NCBI GenBank assembly: GCA_002327405.1
Contig: DCVO01000022.1
Span: 659 to 27,494, forward strand
From: Thiobacillus sp. UBA2186
Lineage (GTDB): Bacteria; Pseudomonadota; Gammaproteobacteria; Burkholderiales; Thiobacillaceae
Length of the DNA: 26,836 bases
Direction: 5' to 3'
The notes under the pieces are model-generated. The model was not told the origin of the DNA, did no database searches, and was given only the letters and a program-made list of their open reading frames with translations. Numbering within the stretch: the first letter of the stretch is position 1; each line of letters opens with the position of its first letter. Both the position numbers and the translations under genes were made by a program. Below are positions 14,490 to 23,063 of this stretch, in pieces.

Positions 14490-16100
14490 ATGGCCACATA
14501 CATTGGATTGGGAACAGACGAGCCCATCGAGGACTCCGAAAGAAGGGTAGCCGAAGCACTTAAGAAATTACCTGATGGCTGGGTGGTTTTACACCACGTG
14601 AGTTGGCAGTCTAAGCGAGCTGGGCGGCAAGGGGATGGTGAAGCGGATTTCATCATTTTTCATCCCGATAAAGGCATGCTGGTGATTGAGGTCAAGGGGG
14701 GTGGCATTGATATTGAAGCAGGACGCTGGTTCACGACCAATCGGCATGGAACTCGGCGCGCAATCAAGAACCCATATGAGCAGGCGGTCTCATCCAAGCA
14801 CGCGCTTATCGGTTGGTTACAAGATCGTCGGATAGATTCAAGAGTTCGGGTTGGGCATGCTGTCGCCTTCCCGCACATGGAGGAAGTGCCTCCAGTCGGC
14901 CCAGCAGGCGTACCCGAGATAAGTTTCACGAGGCCTCAGTTGGACAATATGGAGAATACTATTCTCCATTGCTTTGAACACTGGAAGCTCGAAGCAAAGA
15001 TGTCTTCGGGTGAAAGGGATGAGGTGATAGCAATGTTGGCGCCAACGATCTCGTTGGCCCCTAAGCTTGCAGGCTCTAGCTCGGAGGCCGAGGCTAGAAT
15101 TATCATGCTCACTGCAGAGCAGATTGAATCTTTTGCTGGCTTAAGAGCCAGTCGAGGTGGTTTTATTTTAGGAGGGGCGGGGACGGGTAAGACGGTTCTC
15201 GCCATTGCACGTGCCCAACAGCTTGCCCGCGATGGCTTTCGAACACTCTTGGTGTGCTACAACGAGCTACTCGGTAGCGAGCTTACCGCACGTATAGGAA
15301 ATCCATCGAGTCTGATAGCTTGCACATTCCATGCACTATGCATTCGTGAGGCAAATCGAGCCAAGTTGGAAATCCAGAAAGCCAAGTCGCCCGACTGGTG
15401 GGAGGATGTAGCGCCAAACCTGCTGGTCGACGCTTGTGCGATAAATGACACGATGTACGATGCGATTGTGATCGATGAAGGGCAGGATTTTTCACCTCGT
15501 TGGTTGGACGCCCTCCGATGTTTGCTTGCTGGACAAGCTGATGCGCCTTTTTTCGTATTTGCGGATCCATTGCAGGACTTGTGGAGGCGAGACTGGTCGC
15601 ACGGCATTGAACTTCCATTTGTATGGGAACTAACGCGCAACATGAGGAATACCCAACCAATTGCGGATCGCGTTGCAGCAGTTGTAAACACCACTTATAG
15701 AGGCGAAGGTCCAGCAGGGCCGGCCCCGATCTGGCAAGTTTCCGACGGGGAGGCACGTGAAGGCGATGTGGTGTCGGCAGTCGAGCATCTGCTAAATGAA
15801 GGCTTCGCTCCCTCCGATGTCGTCGTACTTTGTGAATCACGAACCCTCGTCGACAGACTTCGAGAACGTACAGTTGGAAATCATTCTTTTAGTTCCTGGG
15901 GGGGGCGTGGTATTGCCGTTGAAACCGTCGCCCGATTCAAGGGGCTGGAATCTACTGCGATTGTTCTCGCACTTACCAACGCTTCCACTAACGGAGAGAA
16001 GACTAAAGCCTATGTAGGAATGAGTCGTGCGCGATCTATGCTGATCGTAATTGGTGACAAGACGAGTCAGAAGCCACTTAACTGGATTCCGGCAACGTAG
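14490..16100 (+). CDS. NERD nuclease-domain / superfamily 1 (UvrD-like) helicase fusion
   Basis: The 536-residue protein opens with a NERD domain: SERRVAEALKKLPDGWVVL, then GEADFIIFHPDKGMLVIEVK, giving D53 and E67-V68-K69 as PD-(D/E)xK-type catalytic residues. A helicase follows: Walker A GGAGTGKT (228-235), DEGQD motif II (329-333), ADPLQDLWRR (III), LTRNMRNTQPIADR (IV), VARFKGLESTAIVLA (V) and YVGMSRARSMLIVIG (VI). It probably cuts or unwinds DNA in an ATP-dependent way. ATG 14490 is preferred to 14469 because it directly follows the sigma stop; the earlier one would overlap the sigma gene by 20 bases. Its 3' end overlaps drmB on the other strand by 23 bases. The combination with a sigma gene is unusual. 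Confidence 0.88.
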   Translation: MATYIGLGTDEPIEDSERRVAEALKKLPDGWVVLHHVSWQSKRAGRQGDGEADFIIFHPDKGMLVIEVKGGGIDIEAGRWFTTNRHGTRRAIKNPYEQAVSSKHALIGWLQDRRIDSRVRVGHAVAFPHMEEVPPVGPAGVPEISFTRPQLDNMENTILHCFEHWKLEAKMSSGERDEVIAMLAPTISLAPKLAGSSSEAEARIIMLTAEQIESFAGLRASRGGFILGGAGTGKTVLAIARAQQLARDGFRTLLVCYNELLGSELTARIGNPSSLIACTFHALCIREANRAKLEIQKAKSPDWWEDVAPNLLVDACAINDTMYDAIVIDEGQDFSPRWLDALRCLLAGQADAPFFVFADPLQDLWRRDWSHGIELPFVWELTRNMRNTQPIADRVAAVVNTTYRGEGPAGPAPIWQVSDGEAREGDVVSAVEHLLNEGFAPSDVVVLCESRTLVDRLRERTVGNHSFSSWGGRGIAVETVARFKGLESTAIVLALTNASTNGEKTKAYVGMSRARSMLIVIGDKTSQKPLNWIPAT

Positions 16101-17793
16101 TAATGTCGTAGTACCCATTCCCGCCTGCTAACACCTTTCGGGAAAGCGCCGTATTGAACATATGACAGGACGGTTCCCCGAGGTGGAGACATACGGCACA
16201 CGCTGCACCATTATCCTCACACCCCGGATCAAGTGCGCAACGATACTCGTCATCGACAAGGCCATTAAGAAGAATGTGCAATTCGGATTCAAAGAGCGCC
16301 TGCAATCCACCGAGGACAAAGCTCCCGCGGGGTGCTGCATAGACGAAGAACGAGAAAGCAGTTGGAAGGATCAATTCCGCGAGTGCGCTCCTCTCGATGC
16401 CGGCATAGACTGCAGCCCGTCTGATGAAAGCATGTGAGATGGAGTGGACAAGCTCGACAACAAGCCGCGTAGTTTGATTGGGCTGTTCCATTGCCGTCAT
16501 GCGCGACAGGATCGTTTCTGCTGCGCCTCTGGAGTCAGTCGCCGGCGCCAAAGTTTCATGCATTGCAACCAGCCATTTGTGGACCATCCTGGGGTCGAGT
16601 CGGATTAAAAGGGCTTCCGTTTCCCCCAAATCGCCGTAGATTGTGTAGTCGCCATTCTGATCACGATAAGTACGAAGACGGCTGTCTCCAGGATTTGGTG
16701 CGCCACGCGTATAGCCGAACTGCGCAGTAAGTATCGGGAACCGATCGACCAATTCCACCCGCTCTATCCCTGCCTTAGCGAGTGCCGCTGGATACTTACT
16801 GGCATATAACTCCCTTGTGGATGCCCCCATTGAGCGATCCAGAAGATCAGAAAGCGTTATGCGGCTTTCGAACGTGGCTAAAGCAATTTGTTTGGCGTGC
16901 CTTTCAGCATCCGCACGCAACCTAGGTTCAAGCTCAATCGGCTTTCTATTGTTCGCTTGATTGTTCAAAGGTATGGCGGCCAACATTGCTTGTATCGTAG
17001 CCTCATCGGCACCACGCGCCTCCAAGAGCTTTCTGACGGATTCAGGACTGAGCGCAACTTTGGATTCTGTGAGTCTGCGCCCTGCCATTCCATCCAGCAC
17101 CCACTCAAGAGCACGCTCACCGCCACCGGCTTCCTCGATGGTATTCATGATTTCGCGCCTTGGAGGATTAATCATGCTGATCCCTCGTGGCTTGAATACC
17201 GTACCAGAACGATGCACCGTGAAGGATAGTGTTCCACCTTGATCACAGTCACAGGCCGCCCCAAATCCACGTTGGATGACCGTATTGCATACTGGACAGT
17301 AGAAAATCAACTCTGCAGCCGAGGCGGTTCCTGGAAACCGGACAGCGCGTTGGCCGTGTGTAGGGCACTTCGCAACGTATGGGGTCTTAATGGTGCCGCA
17401 TGCATCGTGATATCCGACAAACGGAAGCTGGCCACGTCGTTTACGAGATCCACATTTGCACTGTCCAAGTGGTTCATCATGGAGGCGATGACACGCTTGG
17501 CAGAGGTACAGCCGGGGAAATGGCTCACACCAAATGCCTTCATCACGGTTCAATGACTTTACCCTGATTGAACGGCGAGCATACAAGTCATCGACGAACC
17601 CACCATCTTGTCCATTCTCCTTCCACGGGTATGCCGCCCGGATCAGTTCCTCCCGCAATGCCCCAGTATCTATTGCCGAAACCATTCGCGGTTCAATCCA
17701 GCGCTTGACCTTCCAAATGCCTCCATCAGCATCAATAGTCTGTTCGGGAAGGTGACCGAATAGAATTTGAGAAGCACTCCTAAATTCTTTCAT
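16078..17793 (-). CDS. drmB: DrmB-like DUF1998 protein (DISARM core)
   Basis: The 571-residue protein is rich in paired cysteines. The N-terminal part has C98/C101, C112/C114, C132/C143, C166/C169 and C181/C183. The C-terminal part has C519, C525, C532, C535 and C543 in the block RCALDPGCEDNGAACAVCLH. The helical stretch LVVELVHSISHAFIRRAAVY before it and the final Cys cluster are the DUF1998 signature. In DISARM, DrmB works with the DrmA helicase, and in characterised systems DrmAB binds DNA. The start overlaps the drmA stop by ATGA, confirming the pairing. DUF1998 also occurs in other helicase-linked systems, but the drmA and C5-methylase neighbours favour DISARM. Confidence 0.85.
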   Translation of the reverse strand: MKEFRSASQILFGHLPEQTIDADGGIWKVKRWIEPRMVSAIDTGALREELIRAAYPWKENGQDGGFVDDLYARRSIRVKSLNRDEGIWCEPFPRLYLCQACHRLHDEPLGQCKCGSRKRRGQLPFVGYHDACGTIKTPYVAKCPTHGQRAVRFPGTASAAELIFYCPVCNTVIQRGFGAACDCDQGGTLSFTVHRSGTVFKPRGISMINPPRREIMNTIEEAGGGERALEWVLDGMAGRRLTESKVALSPESVRKLLEARGADEATIQAMLAAIPLNNQANNRKPIELEPRLRADAERHAKQIALATFESRITLSDLLDRSMGASTRELYASKYPAALAKAGIERVELVDRFPILTAQFGYTRGAPNPGDSRLRTYRDQNGDYTIYGDLGETEALLIRLDPRMVHKWLVAMHETLAPATDSRGAAETILSRMTAMEQPNQTTRLVVELVHSISHAFIRRAAVYAGIERSALAELILPTAFSFFVYAAPRGSFVLGGLQALFESELHILLNGLVDDEYRCALDPGCEDNGAACAVCLHLGEPSCHMFNTALSRKVLAGGNGYYDITTLPESS

Positions 17794-20700
17794 CGAGTGC
17801 TATCCCCCTTGATAGGTGCCTGTTCCTCGACATCTCGCAAAGAGGTCATGGGGCTCCCTGTCGGACAAAGGTCGGATGGGAACTTGGAGTCGCTTGGGGG
17901 TTCACGCAGGTTGCGTGAGAACTGCTCAAACCAGCGACTAATCTGCTGACGCATGAATTCGTCGTCCTCGGCAATCCCAAGATCTGAGGCTATGGCTCTT
18001 TCGTCGTCATTAATCGAACCGGGGTTCGCACGCACGAATTCGTTAAAAGACTTGATGGTTGTTATCGGCGCGCCATAAGAGGGTTCGTGGATTAAATTCA
18101 ACCTGGCAAGCTCAAGGCCAGAGAGCGTTCGTTCCAATACACGCCGACTTTTTCTCGTTATTGGGATCGGCTCCACGAACCGGTCGCCATGGCTGACAAA
18201 TACAGGAAACGATCGGTATACACTTGCATCCCGCTCGCGCGTCATCTTCGGTATCACGAAAACCAGTGCAGGCCATTTCCGCCCAACGCGGGCCGTAGCT
18301 TGAATGAATTCGGCTACACCGAGCGGAAACGCAAGCATGATCATGATATTCAATCGATCAATGTCAACGCCATGTGACATCATGGATGATGCTGCAATAA
18401 GATGAAGTCGCTTCTCGAACTCAGGTTCCGGCGACTCGAGTCGGTCCAGCGTTTCGCGGACTGCTTTTAAATCTACCCCACCTGTTAGTGTTGCTACATT
18501 CGGTGGGGGAAACAACTCAGCGTATTGCGTCTCCGAGGATCGCACAACGGCATCGATATCCTGGAGAGTATTACCATAGACGACATTGGTCCCGTAGAGA
18601 TCGACAAGGAATGGCGCAAACGACACGTCCAGCCCTATTTCATCACAGATTGTCTTAGGGTCATCTATGAGTCTGCGAACCGCTCGCTGGAGTGAGACTA
18701 TCAACCGGTCTACTACAAACTCCACCGTTAAACGCCGGGGTGCAAGGGCGACATAGCGGCGCATGAGCTTATCAGAGTCGGAGGCCCAGAATCCCTGCCC
18801 GTCGATGGGAGGTGGTTGAGGAAAGACACGCGCCCGACGTCGGTAAAGAATATCTACCTGCTTTTCGTAGCCCGATAGTGTTGCTGAAGAGGCAAGAATC
18901 TTTGGCTTGTTTCCTGAAATTTGTGCCTGGATGCCGTCCATTGCGCATTCGTAATGCGCATCTACCGCACCCAGACTATCGCGCAGGAGATGAAGTTCGT
19001 CCTGGAGATGGAAGGTTGCAGCATACAGCTCCCTAGGCATTGGTAGGGGTGCGGGCTCTCCGCCAGGACAATCCGGCACAAGACACCCATTTGGGAAGGC
19101 GCTTCGCGCGGCGTAGGTGTAGCCATGCCCGTGCACCGTGCAAATTCCTTTGGGGCTCCCGAATAGTCCCCGCATACCAGTTTGTCGAGAGATGTTAGCA
19201 GCTTTGTCCAGCGTCCCAATTACAACTGTCGGCAGGTATCGCCAGATATCATCATCGATCACATGAATGGGCAGCGGCTTCCCGCCAGTCGGGCAGTCTT
19301 GATTGGTACAAAGGTGATCCAGGTGCCACAGGATTCGATCGAACGAAGTTGAGACAGTACGTTCATGGCAGAAGGGGCAACGATCGATCAGTTTGAACGG
19401 GTTCGTAAGCTCTTCGATCTTGTCTACGTCCTCGTTCGCCTTGTTACTCTCTTTCTTTATCCTATTTGGCGTCGATGTTCCGCCAACGAGGAAGCCTAGT
19501 GAGAAGGGGGCGCCGTTAATCCCGGCCTCAAGGCGCACGAGCTCAGCGGCAGCTAGTGCGTTCGCGAAGCGCTGCGTCTGCTGGAGAGATAGCATCCGTA
19601 AGGGGAATCTCGACCAAGCCGTAATACCGGAAATCTTACCGTGCATGCGATCCAAGAAGGCTGCGGTCAGGATGAGCCCCAGATATGTTTCGGTCTTTCC
19701 GCCGCCGGTCGCGAACCAAACGATATCAACAATGTCGTTTTCGGCGCCAGGATTTACCAAGCATCCCAAGTTTGACAGGAGGAACGCGAACTGGAATGGT
19801 CGCCACTCGTCATAACGCCCCCGCGCGGATAGCGCCATAGAATGGTTCATAAGTTGGAATGCCTTGCGAAGGTCCCCGTTGGTTTCAAGCAATTCGACGC
19901 CTCGCTTAATCCGACCAAGCTCACCGAGAAACTCCTCACGTGCGGTGGTGGCTTCTTCTCGCATTCCATCGGACCATTCTTCATCACTGGCACGGCGCGC
20001 CATCGTTTCCTCTGACCAAGCACTAGCCGCCCATGATTCAAATCTACGGATAAGTTCAGTCGCACTTCCTACGGGGTCATGGGAAAGCGTTTCAAATCTA
20101 ATGTCCGGTTCGTGTTGTTCCGAGAACGCCCAAAAGTCTGGCCGATATCTGTTAACCGCAGGGCCATCACTCGTACGTATGACATCCCCCTCCACGGTGA
20201 TGCCGCAGTTGATGCCGTATGCATGGACTTTTCGATTGAACCGGAAACTGTCCGGCAGGCTTTCAAGTTCGAACGGGGTGTGATCGAGCCCGATAACTGA
20301 CAACGACGCCTCGAAGAATCGGCCGTCTACGAATTCTGCGTTTTCTTGACTTGTATTAACAAGCGTTACCTCAATGGCTCGGGATGACAAATCCCGGCCT
20401 GTGACGCGTACACGCACGTCCGCCGAGAGACTTGATGCATTCAGGGCGCCCAAAGCGTCGGCTAACATTGATGCGCCAAAAATTTGGGTGCCTGCATGCT
20501 CCGCCACTTCGACTGGAAGCTGAACGTCGATGAAGGGCATCTTGTCGTATACCCACCGCAGCCCTTTCTCCCCAGGTGGTCTTTCTCGCTTCCGTCTACG
20601 CCAGAGACAGAATTTGATTGCAACCGTAAAACGCCATGGACCGCGCTCCTTCGGGCGAAGGCGCAAACCAATGGCACATGGTTCTAGCCGATCTCCTCGA

Positions 20701-20954
20701 TCATCCGGCCGGGTTACGAAATCCTTCGGCCCCAATCGGCCGAGCCAGAAGCGGCCGGTTGGATCGACCGGTGATGTTGTCTCCTCATCGCCCCGTGCCT
20801 CAATAAGAGCCTGTTTTTCCAGCCAGCATACAAAGCGTTCGGCTGCTCTATATTGATGCTCTTCGGTTTGCTCCGGGCCAATGAATTCCATATTCACCCT
20901 ATCTAATACTGTGTCAATCCGAGGTTGTGTTGGTATGGTAACGCGAGAAAGCAC
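17790..20954 (-). CDS. drmA: DrmA-like superfamily 2 helicase (DISARM core)
   Basis: A 1054-residue helicase. Walker A is ATGGGKT (415-421), motif II is QDELHLL (DELH, 652-655) and motif III is SAT (690-692). SHGVDIDRLNIM (860-871) is motif V and QATARVGR (885-892) is motif VI. Cys pairs at C526/C529, C549/C554 and C605/C624/C629 form likely zinc-binding inserts between motifs I and II. The N-terminal 400 residues are the large DrmA-type extension. The listed start is a GTG. An ATG at 20891 (MEFIGPEQ) is possible, but the amphipathic helix before FIGP looks like part of the protein. In DISARM, DrmA with DrmB forms the sensing/translocation core. It is coupled to drmB and lies 129 bases downstream of the methylase. 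Confidence 0.87.
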   Translation of the reverse strand: MLSRVTIPTQPRIDTVLDRVNMEFIGPEQTEEHQYRAAERFVCWLEKQALIEARGDEETTSPVDPTGRFWLGRLGPKDFVTRPDDRGDRLEPCAIGLRLRPKERGPWRFTVAIKFCLWRRRKRERPPGEKGLRWVYDKMPFIDVQLPVEVAEHAGTQIFGASMLADALGALNASSLSADVRVRVTGRDLSSRAIEVTLVNTSQENAEFVDGRFFEASLSVIGLDHTPFELESLPDSFRFNRKVHAYGINCGITVEGDVIRTSDGPAVNRYRPDFWAFSEQHEPDIRFETLSHDPVGSATELIRRFESWAASAWSEETMARRASDEEWSDGMREEATTAREEFLGELGRIKRGVELLETNGDLRKAFQLMNHSMALSARGRYDEWRPFQFAFLLSNLGCLVNPGAENDIVDIVWFATGGGKTETYLGLILTAAFLDRMHGKISGITAWSRFPLRMLSLQQTQRFANALAAAELVRLEAGINGAPFSLGFLVGGTSTPNRIKKESNKANEDVDKIEELTNPFKLIDRCPFCHERTVSTSFDRILWHLDHLCTNQDCPTGGKPLPIHVIDDDIWRYLPTVVIGTLDKAANISRQTGMRGLFGSPKGICTVHGHGYTYAARSAFPNGCLVPDCPGGEPAPLPMPRELYAATFHLQDELHLLRDSLGAVDAHYECAMDGIQAQISGNKPKILASSATLSGYEKQVDILYRRRARVFPQPPPIDGQGFWASDSDKLMRRYVALAPRRLTVEFVVDRLIVSLQRAVRRLIDDPKTICDEIGLDVSFAPFLVDLYGTNVVYGNTLQDIDAVVRSSETQYAELFPPPNVATLTGGVDLKAVRETLDRLESPEPEFEKRLHLIAASSMMSHGVDIDRLNIMIMLAFPLGVAEFIQATARVGRKWPALVFVIPKMTRERDASVYRSFPVFVSHGDRFVEPIPITRKSRRVLERTLSGLELARLNLIHEPSYGAPITTIKSFNEFVRANPGSINDDERAIASDLGIAEDDEFMRQQISRWFEQFSRNLREPPSDSKFPSDLCPTGSPMTSLRDVEEQAPIKGDSTR

Positions 20955-21083
20955 TATTCAAGCGCGTATGGCATATACAAAGGGAAATCATCCCACATTC
21001 AGGAGTGATATTAACGGACCGTGCTGCTGCTACAAGAACCCGGAAGTTAACTCGCCGTCGAACGCCGGGCATTCATCACGGCA
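20955..21083. other. Gap between the methyltransferase gene and drmA
   Basis: 129 bases with no open frame of interest. It is long enough to hold a separate leftward promoter for drmAB. I see no convincing -35/-10 pair and no terminator with a T run. Confidence 0.5.
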
Positions 21084-22757
21084 TTACCCTGCGGCCAATT
21101 TCAATTTTTTGTTGGTGTCGGCACGTGCGCGCTTCGAGATTTCTGTATTAGCCAAAGACCCTACAAGTAGACCGCTTAGAATCTGAGTGGCATTGCGATC
21201 CAACTTCTTCAATCCAGGAAGGGCGAGAGCCTTCTTTTTGCCATGTCCTAGTAAGATTTCTTGCCCAACAAGAGTACGAGCAAGTAAGTCGTATTCCTCA
21301 AGCAAATTTCTTATACGCAATCCGTTCTCATCGAGTTGATCCAATAGCATGAAGGGGCGTGTAAGCCCCGGGCCATTGTGACTCCATACTTTCTGCATAT
21401 TGGAAATGTCTGCATGTCGGATGAAGTCGATTAGGTGTGTCAATTCTGCGCGGACTTGTGACCTTAGATTACCAGGGAGCCGAGAAAGGACACGAGAGTG
21501 CAGCGAATCATCCAAAGTCAACGTCTGGATCGACTTCGAGGTTCCAAAATAGAATGCTACCTCCCATGTAACATGCTCTCCGGAAATTTTATTCGTGAGA
21601 TCGAAACGGACACCACTCTTGAGGCGAAGGCTGGGAATTGCGAAACGGAAAGTGCGGTTCCGTGGGTATCTGGCCCCTGGCCGATCCGGCCGTGCGTCCA
21701 ATGCTGGAGGGATTGGTGTTTTAAGTAGTTCGGCGTGACCCGTGAGTGGTCGCACTACTTTAGCAGGCCGCTCCTGAAATGCTTGCGCAACATAATAGGA
21801 AAATGCGGGCGGAATAGCATTCCCAACCATGCGAAGCTTCTGAGCGTATGAATCACCATAGAACTGGAAAGTTATGGGGAAGCCTTGTAGGCAGGCACGT
21901 TCTCTCACGGTTAGCCGACGGAAGGTGCCTGGCTGCTTTTGATCTTCAATGACGATGCTTTCGCGCGAGACTCTCGTGCAGGTTGCGGTTATCGTTCGAA
22001 CACTTCTGCCCAGCTGGTCGGGGAAGGACATGGAGTTGTACACGGGATGCAGTATTTTACTGGCCCTATTTATCCGTATTTCCTCGTCGCTTAGGGCATC
22101 TTCAGTGACATGGTCACGGAGATCGCACTTGTTCAATGCGAGTCCGTATATCGGATCAATGACCCTATCCGCTGCTAGCGCCTGGACAATGTCACCAAGG
22201 GTCCTCTTCGGCATCCTGGCTGAATAACTGTTCAGCAGATCAAAATCAAAGTTTCCTGCAATGCAGCGCTGGCGGCGTTGCGGTAGGCCGAAGGACTCCA
22301 TGTTGATTACCTTAGGCACTATGTTGAGATGCCTGAATTTTGATAGGCGGCCCTTGGGGCGCAATTCCTGTTCCAGAATTTTCGCAACGCGGGGCACATT
22401 CTCCATTGCCCAGTATTTCGGCTTCAGATGATCAATGATTGTTAGAAATATTTTGATGTCTTCAAGACCATCATCTATGTCGCCATTACCTCCTCTATTT
22501 GAAAATGAGAACTGAGTGCACGGAGGGCTGCCTACCACTATGTCGATGTCAGGTGGGAGATCGGTAAGGCTAAGCCGCCTGATATCTACGGTTTGGGCTT
22601 GATGTTGGTTGTTCTTGAAGTTGGTCTCATTGGCCAAGCCCCAACGTTCATAGGAAGCAATGACTTCAATCCCGGCTAGACGTAACCCAAGAGCCCACCC
22701 GCCAACGCCTGAATAGAGGTCTACCGCGCGAAGCCTCTTCGCCTTGCCTTTGACCAT
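21084..22757 (-). CDS. drmMII: C5 cytosine DNA methyltransferase, DrmMII-like, with long C-terminal extension
   Basis: The motifs run in order: I (DLYSGVGGWALGLRLAG, from residue 13), IV (VGSPPCTQFS, catalytic C80), VI (MENVP, 118-122), VIII (QRRQRC, 160-165), the IX region (RRLTVRERACLQGFP, 280-294) and X (GNAIPPAFSYY, 312-322). The enzyme transfers a methyl group from S-adenosylmethionine to cytosine C5. In class 2 DISARM the DrmMII methylase marks host DNA as self. Residues from about 335 to 557 form an extension that I do not recognise; the catalytic part alone is the size of a normal Dcm-type enzyme. No restriction endonuclease gene is adjacent, which favours DISARM over a type II system. 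A plausible own promoter lies just upstream. The recognition sequence cannot be read from the protein. Confidence 0.88.
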   Translation of the reverse strand: MVKGKAKRLRAVDLYSGVGGWALGLRLAGIEVIASYERWGLANETNFKNNQHQAQTVDIRRLSLTDLPPDIDIVVGSPPCTQFSFSNRGGNGDIDDGLEDIKIFLTIIDHLKPKYWAMENVPRVAKILEQELRPKGRLSKFRHLNIVPKVINMESFGLPQRRQRCIAGNFDFDLLNSYSARMPKRTLGDIVQALAADRVIDPIYGLALNKCDLRDHVTEDALSDEEIRINRASKILHPVYNSMSFPDQLGRSVRTITATCTRVSRESIVIEDQKQPGTFRRLTVRERACLQGFPITFQFYGDSYAQKLRMVGNAIPPAFSYYVAQAFQERPAKVVRPLTGHAELLKTPIPPALDARPDRPGARYPRNRTFRFAIPSLRLKSGVRFDLTNKISGEHVTWEVAFYFGTSKSIQTLTLDDSLHSRVLSRLPGNLRSQVRAELTHLIDFIRHADISNMQKVWSHNGPGLTRPFMLLDQLDENGLRIRNLLEEYDLLARTLVGQEILLGHGKKKALALPGLKKLDRNATQILSGLLVGSLANTEISKRARADTNKKLKLAAG

Positions 22758-23063
22758 TTATCTACCATCCGCAAACGGTTACCAATTGGGCGGAAATTAG
22801 ACAGGATCCTGGGTTGAATAGCAAGGTTTGGCTGAAAATGTTTTCCTTAAATTCGGAAAAACCGCATTGCTTCGTCACAAAGTAGGATTACGGCAACCAT
22901 ACGTGGGTCAAACACAGGGCTTGAGTTACGGGTCCGATCATTCGCACATCGCATGGGTTTGAGGTAATTGCTCGCAGCAAGCATGCTGCAGCAACAGGTT
23001 TTCTGAGATACTCCAAACAACTTCCTTATCTAATCGACGGCCCATTTCCCTAAACAGCCATTT
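22758..23063. other. Right edge of the island: AT-richer intergenic DNA with a strong hairpin
   Basis: This 306-base stretch holds the methyltransferase promoter and no gene that I can support. At 22968-22994, TTGCT and GCAGCA pair with TGCTGC and AGCAA around the loop AGCA, an 11-bp stem with one bulged C. No tRNA, integrase or obvious direct repeat matching the left edge was found. High-GC flank sequence resumes inside the next gene. Confidence 0.55.
22796..22824 (-). promoter_or_regulatory. Probable sigma-70 promoter of the methyltransferase gene
   Basis: On the minus strand TTGCTA (22819-22824) and TCTAAT (22796-22801) are separated by 17 bases. The -10 ends 38 bases before the start codon, which is preceded by GGATGG. 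Confidence 0.5.

Noticed and set aside
16078..20954. Reading the helicase/DUF1998 pair as a generic MrfAB-type repair system
   Set aside because: MrfA-like helicase plus DUF1998 is a possible alternative, but two separate overlapping genes with a neighbouring C5 methylase and a very long helicase N-terminus fit DISARM better.
22758..23063. tRNA or attachment site at the right island edge
   Set aside because: The hairpin does not extend to a cloverleaf, and no direct repeat matching the left edge was found by eye.
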